From NCBI GenBank assembly GCA_009699615.1, contig WLNV01000069.1, positions 1-7,502 on the forward strand: DNA of 7,502 bases, read 5' to 3'. A program made the translations under genes and the position numbers. Each line of letters opens with the position of its first letter. Within the stretch, counting starts at the first letter, position 1. A model generated the notes under the pieces. The model was not told where the DNA came from. It saw only the letters and a list, made by a program, of their open reading frames with translations, and did not search any database. The stretch is from Actinomycetota bacterium. Its GTDB lineage: Bacteria; Actinomycetota; Thermoleophilia; Solirubrobacterales; Solirubrobacteraceae. Below, one piece after another: positions 1 to 5,850 of the stretch.

Positions 1-1929
1 CCAAGCGCTTCGCCCGCAACGAATCCGCTAGCCAAAGTCTCGACCGACTTCTTTGAAAGCACGCCCGATCTCACGTGCATCGCCGACGGCGATCGCTTCG
101 TCCGACTCAACTCGCGCTGGAGCGAGCTTCTCGGGTGGAGCGACGAGCACCTCTTGAGCAGCAGTTTCATGGACTTCGTACACGAGGATGATCGCGCCGC
201 GACGCTCGAACAGTTGGCGGCGCTGGCCCAAGGCGAGGAGGTGGTTGCGTTCGAGAACGGCTATGCAACAGCCGATGGCGAGTTCAAGCAGCTGCTCTGG
301 AACGCCCACACCGATATGGGCAGCGGCTTGATCATTGCTAGTGCGCATGACGTCACAGCCGCACGCCAAGCCGAAGCATCGCGAGAGCACACGGCGCGAG
401 TGCTCGGGGTCCTCTCCGAGCTGCAGGAGCGCTACCTCGCTGAAGGGCTAACCCGCGATTGGTGGGATCACGCCCTCGCTGAGATTCTGTCCATAACCGA
501 AAGCTCCTTCGGCTTCATCGGGCGCATCGAGCGCGATGAAGACGACGCAGCGTACCTAGTCACGTACGCGGTCACGAACATCGCTTGGAACGAGTGGTCG
601 CGAGCGCTTTTCGATGAATTCCAAACCAAAGGGCTTGAGTTCCGCAACCACGAAACGCTTTTTGGCGTGACGCTTTCGACCGGTGAGTTTGTGATCGCAA
701 ACGACCCCACAAACGACCCTCGAGCCGGTGGACTGCCGGAGGGCCACCCTCCGCTGGGCTGTTACGCCGGCATCCCGCTGTTCGCCGCAGAGGGTCTTGT
801 AGGAATGATCGGGCTCGCAGACCGCGACAACGGTTTCAGCAGTGACCAGTTCGACGAATTCACGCCGCTCTTCTTGGCGCTCGGCCAGATCATCGCGCTT
901 GACCGCAGCAACCAAACAATCCAGCGGAGCACATTCCTTTCAGCGACTTCGGCGGCCGCCGGTCGGGCGATCCGAGCCGCCGCCGACCGTAAGGGCGCAC
1001 TAGCTGAGCTAGTTGGCGCGACACTTAAGCTCAACGCTGCTGCGCAGGTCGAGTACTACGCCGTCGTGGGTAACGATCCGCAGATGCAGTTGATCTCACC
1101 AGATGCAGAGCAGAGTGGCCCATCGAAGCCCCGATCGCTGCACCCCGAAGCCTGCATTGCGCTGATGACGGGCGAACCTCACATCAGTCGAGCAACCGGA
1201 TCTGCGCGCGAACGCTGTGAGCACCTCAGCGACAGCCAGAACGACACAATCTGCATCAACGTTCGCACCTCCGGCGAGGACTTTGGCGTGATCGTGACGA
1301 CGATCCCACCGGCGCCCGAAGACCCAACTACTGAAACGATGTACGGAGCTACGGACCCAACCGCCGAGCTGCTACCCACTCTGGTCCAACTCGCATCCGG
1401 CCTAGCAGAGTTCTCGCTGGCCAACGACATCTCGCGGCGGGCGCTGTCCGATCCGTTGACCGGGCTGGCAAACCGAACCCGGTTCGCGCAGGCAATCAGC
1501 GCCGCGCTTAACCGCAACGATCGGCGCGCCGATCCATTCAGCGTGATCCTGATCGACCTCGACAAGATGAAATCGATCAACGACCGGTTCGGCCACCCTG
1601 CCGGGGACGCGGTGCTAGTCGCCGTCGGCAAGGCAATCGCGGTGACGCTACGCGAAGACGACACGCTGGCTCGCTTCGGTGGTGACGAGTACGCGGTACT
1701 ACTGCACGAGTGCGACCTCGAACAATTACAGAACGCCGGTCACCGAATTCACAGCGCACTGAACTCGATCCCAATCGAGGGCGATGGAAGCGTGCACGCT
1801 TCGCTTGGGGGCATTGTCGTCAGCGACAACGACTCCACGTGGCATGAGATCTACCGAGCAGCTGACAGCGCCCTCTACGCGGCAAAGCAGGCGGGCGGCA
1901 ACAAGGCTCAGCTCGGCGATCTGCGCTAA
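1..1929 (+). CDS. PAS-GAF-GAF-GGDEF diguanylate cyclase (5' end outside window)
   Basis: Predicted cytosolic sensor enzyme making cyclic di-GMP from two GTP. The frame is open from base 1, so the TTG at 154 is not the start: codons before it encode the beginning of a PAS domain (DFFESTPD, then RWSELLGWSD). Order by window codon: PAS about 16-120, a short linker, GAF about 155-300 with the family motif GGLPEGHPPL, a second divergent GAF about 318-475 rich in Cys and His, then GGDEF about 479-640. Catalytic signatures seen: DPLTGLANR (codon 484), DLDKMKSIND (519) and GGDEY (560), with Tyr for the usual last Phe. RxxD at codon 551 lies five residues before GGDEY, the standard inhibitory I-site. 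No membrane segment or EAL domain is visible in the 642 residues present. Stop TAA at 1927. A close paralogue follows at 3887. Cyclase activity is inferred from the motifs; the sensed signal cannot be read from sequence. Confidence 0.93.
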   Translation, partial: PSASPATNPLAKVSTDFFESTPDLTCIADGDRFVRLNSRWSELLGWSDEHLLSSSFMDFVHEDDRAATLEQLAALAQGEEVVAFENGYATADGEFKQLLWNAHTDMGSGLIIASAHDVTAARQAEASREHTARVLGVLSELQERYLAEGLTRDWWDHALAEILSITESSFGFIGRIERDEDDAAYLVTYAVTNIAWNEWSRALFDEFQTKGLEFRNHETLFGVTLSTGEFVIANDPTNDPRAGGLPEGHPPLGCYAGIPLFAAEGLVGMIGLADRDNGFSSDQFDEFTPLFLALGQIIALDRSNQTIQRSTFLSATSAAAGRAIRAAADRKGALAELVGATLKLNAAAQVEYYAVVGNDPQMQLISPDAEQSGPSKPRSLHPEACIALMTGEPHISRATGSARERCEHLSDSQNDTICINVRTSGEDFGVIVTTIPPAPEDPTTETMYGATDPTAELLPTLVQLASGLAEFSLANDISRRALSDPLTGLANRTRFAQAISAALNRNDRRADPFSVILIDLDKMKSINDRFGHPAGDAVLVAVGKAIAVTLREDDTLARFGGDEYAVLLHECDLEQLQNAGHRIHSALNSIPIEGDGSVHASLGGIVVSDNDSTWHEIYRAADSALYAAKQAGGNKAQLGDLR

Positions 1930-1931
1930 CC

Positions 1932-1947
1932 GCGCTGCTCGCAGCGC
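1932..1947 (+). terminator. weak hairpin between convergent genes
   Basis: GCGCTGC and GCAGCGC are complementary 7-mers separated by only TC, so the realistic fold is a 6-bp stem with a CTCG loop. The hairpin starts 3 nt after the cyclase stop. A second small inverted repeat, CGGCC-GTC-GGCCG, follows at 1969-1981. Neither has a T-run, so this is at best an intrinsic terminator of the U-poor kind described in actinobacteria. It could serve both converging genes. It may be chance in GC-rich DNA. Confidence 0.3.
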
Positions 1948-1989
1948 CAACGCTCCAGGCGGACGCCCCGGCCGTCGGCCGAGCGACCG

Positions 1990-3525
1990 CTAGCTGCTCT
2001 CGCCGCCGCCCGGCTCGATCGGCACCGTGACCTGGTCACGCCTAACACCGGCGCCCATCGCGTAGCCGATCATCGCGACGATTGCGATCACGACCAGCGT
2101 GCCGACCGTCAAGAGTTCGTAGGTGCCGCGGCCGGTGCCCCAAGTGTCGAGGAAGTCGTACTCGACTCCGAAGAGGCTCTCGAGCGTGCCTGGGAATACC
2201 GCCACCCAGCTACCGAGCGCGACCCAGAAGGTGGTCATCACAGCGGCGACGATCATCTTGCCGTTACCGCTCGCGCCAACGCGGTACGGGCGCTTGACGT
2301 GCCCGTGGCTATAGCGCAGCTTCAGCGCTGCAGGGAATACCCAGAGGTACGAGAGCAAGGTCGTTGAGATTGCGATCGTCAAGACGATGTAGAACTTCGA
2401 ATCCTCACCGCTATCGAACAGAGCGACGGCGGCGATCATGAAGATCGAGGCAACGATGCCGGAGAGCACGTTTACCCGCACCGGCGTTCCGAGACGGGCG
2501 TTGAAGCGACCGAAGAAAGGCGCAAAGGCGCCGTCGTATGCGGCAACCGCGAGCACGCGGTCGCTGCCGATCATCCAAACTGAACCGGAGGTGATCAGCG
2601 TCAGGATGAAGCCGAGCGCGACCAGCTTGAGGATGATGTCGGCGGCGCCACCGTAGATCGTGAACGTCACGGCCACGGCGTCAAGGAAGCCGCCAATGCC
2701 TGTCACTTGATCGAGCGGCAGCACGAGCAGGATGCAGAAGATCGGCACGGCGTACAGCAACACGCCTGTGACGCCGCTTCGCAGAACCGACGTCGGTACG
2801 TCCTTCTGCGGATCCTTCATCTCTTCGGCGGCGCCGCTCTGCAGCTCAAAACCGACGTAATTGAAAAGCAGCAGCGGTACCAGCGCGAGGAAGACCGACA
2901 TCGTTGGCGTTATGTCGGTGACGACCGATCCCTCAAAGCCCTCTTGAAAGCCGTAGATGATCACCGTAATCGAGAACAGGCCGAGCACGATGATCCGCAT
3001 GATCGCGCCAACGTTTGGAATCCATTTGCCGCGCTTCAGCGCCGCGATCGCAACACCGATAGAGAACCAAATGAAGATCAACTTGAAGATGTAATCCCAC
3101 GCCGAGCCGGGCGAAATCTCGGAAATGTTGCTGCTCCAGGCAGCCGTAGCGATGAAGGCCAGCGAGCCACCGACCCAGAGCGGGTTAGTGAACCAGTAGA
3201 GGACCGCCGCGAGTGAGCCTTGGAAGCGACCGAAAGCCAGCTTGACCCACTCATAAGGGCCGCCCTCTTCCGGGAACGCGCTACCAACCTCTGACATCAG
3301 CAGGCCGTAAGGGACAACAAAGAGCGCGGCGAGCAGAACCAGCCAGAGGAATCCCTGTGGACCGTTGGAGGCAACGAGGCCGAGAGTGTCGAGCCCGACA
3401 AAGGCGCAGATCGTGAAGAGAGTCATGTCGAGTCGACTGAGCGACTTGACGAGCTTGCCCTTCTCCTCCAGCGCTAGAGCTGTGGTCTCCTCGACCAGCT
3501 GCGGATCTACAGGCACTGAACTCAT
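1990..3525 (-). CDS. APC-superfamily amino acid permease
   Basis: Predicted inner-membrane secondary transporter for amino acids or related amines. From the ATG at 3525 it is 511 residues, usual for the amino acid-polyamine-organocation superfamily. Many hydrophobic helices span most of the length, consistent with 12 or so. Helix 1 carries the small-residue break AFVGLDTLGL (residues 41-50). The loop at 81-94 has the family signature SAFPEEGGPYEW, and a later cytoplasmic loop has AAEEMKDPQKDVP, also typical. The tail after the last helix is short and ends GGGESS. I chose ATG 3525 because GGGGGA sits just upstream; in-frame GTG 3555 and TTG 3561 would add 10-12 residues (see the -10 box at 3564-3569). 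Substrate is not determinable; glutamate/GABA-type or other APC subfamilies are possible. It converges on the first cyclase and diverges from the second. Confidence 0.93.
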   Translation of the reverse strand: MSSVPVDPQLVEETTALALEEKGKLVKSLSRLDMTLFTICAFVGLDTLGLVASNGPQGFLWLVLLAALFVVPYGLLMSEVGSAFPEEGGPYEWVKLAFGRFQGSLAAVLYWFTNPLWVGGSLAFIATAAWSSNISEISPGSAWDYIFKLIFIWFSIGVAIAALKRGKWIPNVGAIMRIIVLGLFSITVIIYGFQEGFEGSVVTDITPTMSVFLALVPLLLFNYVGFELQSGAAEEMKDPQKDVPTSVLRSGVTGVLLYAVPIFCILLVLPLDQVTGIGGFLDAVAVTFTIYGGAADIILKLVALGFILTLITSGSVWMIGSDRVLAVAAYDGAFAPFFGRFNARLGTPVRVNVLSGIVASIFMIAAVALFDSGEDSKFYIVLTIAISTTLLSYLWVFPAALKLRYSHGHVKRPYRVGASGNGKMIVAAVMTTFWVALGSWVAVFPGTLESLFGVEYDFLDTWGTGRGTYELLTVGTLVVIAIVAMIGYAMGAGVRRDQVTVPIEPGGGESS

Positions 3526-3527
3526 CT

Positions 3528-3535
3528 CTTCCCCC
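3528..3535 (-). promoter_or_regulatory. ribosome binding site of the permease
   Basis: Read on the minus strand this is GGGGGAAG followed by AG and the ATG at 3525. It is a purine-rich Shine-Dalgarno-like stretch at suitable distance. It decides the start in favour of MSSVPVDP over the longer in-frame GTG and TTG starts, which have no such sequence. Confidence 0.55.
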
Positions 3536-3563
3536 GATCGAATGGTCCACCCCACCTGCAAGC

Positions 3564-3569
3564 AGAATA
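3564..3569 (-). promoter_or_regulatory. candidate -10 box (TATTCT) for the permease
   Basis: On the minus strand TATTCT fits the actinobacterial TANNNT -10 pattern. It is followed by 8 nt and then an in-frame GTG at 3555, the same spacing as the boxes at 3730 and 5837. Transcription would begin near 3555-3556, giving either a leaderless GTG start or a leader of about 30 nt with the Shine-Dalgarno before ATG 3525. No TTGACA-like -35 is visible; that region is occupied by the palindrome at 3579-3594. Confidence 0.45.
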
Positions 3570-3578
3570 GAGCGGGGT

Positions 3579-3594
3579 TCGGTCAGCTGACCGA
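3579..3594. promoter_or_regulatory. perfect 16-bp palindrome, candidate operator
   Basis: TCGGTCAGCTGACCGA equals its own reverse complement over all 16 bases, with no spacer. It begins 9 bp upstream of the TATTCT box, so it covers about -23 to -39 relative to the inferred permease start, exactly where RNA polymerase would contact the -35 region. The gapless two-fold symmetry suits a homodimeric helix-turn-helix repressor (TetR- or GntR-like, inference) more than an RNA hairpin. It lies in the divergent gap, so it might also affect the rightward promoter about 150 bp away. No regulator gene is visible in the window. Confidence 0.5.
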
Positions 3595-3729
3595 TAATCC
3601 TGCCGCCAACCCAAGGAAGAACCGGCCCAACAGCCCGCCAGGCGCTAACAACGGAGCTGCAGGCCTCTGCTGAGTGACAATTGCGGTACGGTCGCGCGTT
3701 TTCCCGCAGGGCTGGAGCATAAAGGCGGG

Positions 3730-3735
3730 TACGAT
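3730..3735 (+). promoter_or_regulatory. candidate -10 box (TACGAT) before the second cyclase
   Basis: TACGAT matches TANNNT and is preceded by GGG. Eight nucleotides separate it from GTG 3744, reproducing the leaderless spacing seen before the carboxylase ATG at 5851. No convincing -35 lies 16-18 bp upstream. If used, the transcript would start near 3742-3744 and run through the small leader ORF into the cyclase. Confidence 0.4.
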
Positions 3736-3743
3736 TATTTAGT

Positions 3744-3911
3744 GTGAGTATCTCCGCGACAAGCGAGTCAGGCGCAGCTTTCGTTGAGGGGAGCGTGGCG
3801 GCGAGCGAACTGAGCGGCCAGAAGTCTTCGCTGCCAGACGATGCGCAGGCGTCACGACCGGCCGGGGCCGTCGTCTCGGTGCTCCGATGCCGGTCAGGAC
3901 TAACGCAGTGA
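3744..3911 (+). CDS. possible 55-residue leader ORF overlapping the second cyclase
   Basis: GTG-started frame of 55 codons with no recognisable domain. The product is Ser/Ala-rich and probably disordered (starts VSISATSESG). About 71% of its third positions are G or C (hand count), which does not argue against coding. The TGA at 3909 overlaps the GTG at 3908 as GTGA, the usual geometry for translational coupling, and AGGA at 3896-3899 sits 8 nt before that GTG. The start shows no Shine-Dalgarno but lies 8 nt after TACGAT, so it would be leaderless. Alternatives: it is the disordered N-terminus of the cyclase put out of frame by an old frameshift, or simply leader DNA without translation. Confidence 0.35.
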   Translation: MSISATSESGAAFVEGSVAASELSGQKSSLPDDAQASRPAGAVVSVLRCRSGLTQ

Positions 3912-5095
3912 CTGTGTCCGAGAGCGAACTCGATCGGCTCGCGGAAGATTTCTTTAGCCAATCGGCCGACATGGCTGGCCTGCTCGACGGAGAACGCTTC
4001 CTCCGCGGCAATGCACGCTGGCAGGAGGTGCTCGGCTGGAGTGAGGAAGAGCTAAAGGCGAAGAACATGAATGAGATGATTCATGAAGACGACCTCGAAG
4101 CAACCGGGGAAGCAATCTCGAAGCTACACGAGACGGGCGCGACGAGCTTCGCACACACGAACCGCTGCCTCGCGCGCGACGGCAGCTGGCACTGGCTGGC
4201 TTGGAACTCAGTCCTTGATCCAGAGACCAACTTGGCCTTCGTGACCGTACGCGACGTCACCAAGGAACAGACGATCAGAGCCGAACGAGAAGAGCTGCTA
4301 GCGACGGTCTCACTACTCTCGGAGATTCAGCACCGTTATATCGCCGAAGAGGGAACCAGCCGATCATGGTGGGATTTCGTACTTGGCGAGTTGCTCTCAC
4401 TGACAAGCGCGGAGTTCGGCTTCATCGGCCGCGTCGAGCACGATGAGGAAGGCGCACCGTATCTCGTGACCCAAGCCGTCACCGACATCGCTTGGAACGA
4501 ATGGTCGCGGAAGTTCTACGACGAATTCGCCGCCACCGGGATCGAATTCCGCAACCTCAAATCACTCTTCGGCGCGACCCTGTCGAGCGGCGAGGCTGTG
4601 ATTGCGAACGAGCCTGCCGCCGACGCGCGCAGCGGCGGCCTCCCCGAAGGCCACCCACCGCTCAACTCGTACCTTGGCATCCCGCTCAAGTCGGTTGACG
4701 GAATGGTCGGGATGATCGGGCTGGCAAACCGATCCACAGGCTTTGACGAATCAACGATCTCACGGCTCCAACCGATAGCCGACGCGCTCGGCCAAGTCCT
4801 TGACACAGCCGCCACGCGCCGTCACAACGAAGCGATCCGAATTGAGCGAGACCTCTCGACAGACGCGCTCTCGATCAGCCGCAGCCCCAAGCTCGCGGAA
4901 GCACTCGAGCTTACGTCCGCGACAATCGCTGAGCTTCACCCGGGTTCAGCGAGCGCCTTCTATATCTCCCATCGCGACCCCGCTCAGCTAGCGCGGATGG
5001 ACATCCGGGACGACGCTAATCGCGCCGATTTCCCAACAGAGCTGCACCGAGCTTCCTGCCTTGCACTAGAGCAAGGGGCCGCGCACCTAAGCTAG
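3887..5095 (+). CDS. second cyclase, N-terminal part (PAS-GAF-partial GAF), ended by in-frame TAG
   Basis: Sensor half of a cyclase paralogous to the one at 1-1929. Numbered from ATG 3887: PAS about 15-128 (RWQEVLGWSEEEL, ending VTVRDVTKE), helical linker, GAF about 165-305 with GGLPEGHPPL, then the first half of a second GAF. A hand alignment gives about 74 identities in 110 positions with the first GAF of the upstream copy. Translation stops at TAG 5093 after 402 residues, in the middle of the second GAF, so this piece has no output domain. ATG 3887 lacks a clear ribosome site; GTG 3908 has AGGA 8 nt upstream and overlaps the leader ORF stop, and may be the true start (395 residues). If made alone it would be a sensor without catalysis. 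Confidence 0.75.
   Translation: MPVRTNAVTVSESELDRLAEDFFSQSADMAGLLDGERFLRGNARWQEVLGWSEEELKAKNMNEMIHEDDLEATGEAISKLHETGATSFAHTNRCLARDGSWHWLAWNSVLDPETNLAFVTVRDVTKEQTIRAEREELLATVSLLSEIQHRYIAEEGTSRSWWDFVLGELLSLTSAEFGFIGRVEHDEEGAPYLVTQAVTDIAWNEWSRKFYDEFAATGIEFRNLKSLFGATLSSGEAVIANEPAADARSGGLPEGHPPLNSYLGIPLKSVDGMVGMIGLANRSTGFDESTISRLQPIADALGQVLDTAATRRHNEAIRIERDLSTDALSISRSPKLAEALELTSATIAELHPGSASAFYISHRDPAQLARMDIRDDANRADFPTELHRASCLALEQGAAHLS
5093..5095 (+). other. internal in-frame TAG codon in the second cyclase
   Basis: Reads AGC-TAG-GCT in frame. The codons on both sides align with the upstream paralogue, where the matching codon at 1189-1191 is CGA (Arg). The base after the stop is G. I see no adjacent hairpin that would point to selenocysteine-type recoding, which in any case uses TGA. 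Confidence 0.85.
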
Positions 5096-5188
5096 GCTGG
5101 CGGGCCACGAGAAGAGCGCTGCAGTCACCTTGCTGACGACGAAGCCGCGATCTGCGTACCAGTCACGTCAGGAACCGATGCGATCGGC

Positions 5189-5809
5189 ATGCTGACGACG
5201 ATTTTTTCGCCAGCCGACGCGACGCTAGCCGATCAGGCTCACGTCGAAGCCGCCGAGCACCAGCTCACTGAGCTTGCCCTCGCGCTGGCGCTCGTCGCCG
5301 CCAAGGTCGACGTCGAGAGGCGAGCCCTGGCCGATTCTCTTACCGGGCTACCGAACCGAGCGGCCTTCGAGCGGGCGATCAACCGCGAACTTGGCTCCGC
5401 CGACCGCCGGCTGAAGCCGATCGGCGTGATCCTGCTCGACCTCGACCGCTTGAAAGCCGTCAATGACACGCTTGGCCACCAAGCAGGCGACGATTTCCTG
5501 CGCGCCGTAGCTCAAAGCTCGACGGCCGCGCTGCGCAAGGGCGACATGATCGCTCGCTTCGGCGGCGATGAGTTCGCCGTCCTACTACTCGACTGCGACG
5601 AGCAGGCACTGGCAGCAGGCGGCGAAAGGATTCGAGCCGCGATCGCCGCGATCGAACTGGGCGCAGGGCTAACCGCCTCAACCTCGCTTGGTGGTGTGCT
5701 CGTCAGCGACGCGAGCTCAACCTGGCACCTCGTATACGGTGCCGCCGACAGCGCCCTTTACACGGCCAAACGCGCCGGCGGCAACCAGATCGTCATCGCC
5801 AAGCTTTAG
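5189..5809 (+). CDS. second cyclase, C-terminal GGDEF part
   Basis: Catalytic half of the interrupted cyclase; the frame is open from 5096, right after the TAG. Numbered from ATG 5189 it is 206 residues: the last strand of the second GAF, a helix of about residues 17-45 (signalling linker), and a full GGDEF domain. Motifs: DSLTGLPNR (49), DLDRLKAVND (84), RKGD (116) as RxxD five residues before GGDEF (125), so both active site and inhibitory site look intact. ATG 5189 is the only ATG between the stop and the domain, but its nearest AGGA is 15 nt away, so independent initiation is doubtful. If it is translated on its own it would be an unregulated soluble cyclase. The stop TAG at 5807 is 41 bp before the carboxylase start. 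Confidence 0.75.
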   Translation: MLTTIFSPADATLADQAHVEAAEHQLTELALALALVAAKVDVERRALADSLTGLPNRAAFERAINRELGSADRRLKPIGVILLDLDRLKAVNDTLGHQAGDDFLRAVAQSSTAALRKGDMIARFGGDEFAVLLLDCDEQALAAGGERIRAAIAAIELGAGLTASTSLGGVLVSDASSTWHLVYGAADSALYTAKRAGGNQIVIAKL

Positions 5810-5836
5810 CCAGCCACGTTGCGGTTTCAGGCAAGG

Positions 5837-5842
5837 TAGGCT
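5837..5842 (+). promoter_or_regulatory. candidate -10 box (TAGGCT) of a leaderless carboxylase transcript
   Basis: TAGGCT fits TANNNT and is followed by CCGCACCG (8 nt) and the ATG at 5851. There is no Shine-Dalgarno in those 8 nt, so the mRNA probably starts at or next to the ATG. The box lies in the 41-bp gap after the cyclase, implying that the carboxylase is transcribed independently. TTGCGG at 5819 is only 12 bp upstream, too close to act as a -35. Confidence 0.55.
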
Positions 5843-5850
5843 CCGCACCG

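Larger units (their letters stand above)
3908..5809 (+). pseudogene. second PAS-GAF-GAF-GGDEF cyclase, interrupted by one amber codon
   Basis: The frame that starts at 3887/3908 is the same one that reads through to TAA-class stop TAG at 5807, and it holds a single internal stop, TAG 5093-5095. The protein aligns with the intact paralogue across that point without a gap: HISRATGSARERC upstream against HLS-stop-AGGPREERC here, with equal spacing from His to Cys. The damage is therefore one substitution, not a frameshift or deletion. The paralogue has CGA (Arg) there; CAG to TAG would be the simplest one-step route. All catalytic motifs downstream are intact, suggesting a recent event, a sequencing or assembly error, or readthrough. 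I mark it as a probable pseudogene or split gene and list the two halves separately. Confidence 0.65.

Noticed and set aside
154..156. TTG at 154 as the start of the first cyclase
   Set aside because: The frame is open to base 1 and the upstream codons encode conserved PAS sequence shared with the second copy, so the true start is outside the window.
2786..2797. Perfect 12-bp palindrome ACCGACGTCGGT
   Set aside because: It sits inside permease codons away from any promoter and is short enough to be chance in GC-rich coding DNA.
3281..3961. 226-codon minus-strand frame across the permease start, the divergent gap and the second cyclase start
   Set aside because: It overlaps the permease out of frame and the cyclase antisense, has no membrane or domain signature, and would run through the control region.
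5041..5188. Frameshift as the cause of the break in the second cyclase
   Set aside because: The sequences before and after the TAG are in the same frame, and the alignment with the paralogue has equal spacing across it, so a frameshift is not needed.
5819..5824. TTGCGG as a -35 element of the carboxylase promoter
   Set aside because: It is only 12 bp from the TAGGCT box, outside the 16-18 bp range for housekeeping promoters.
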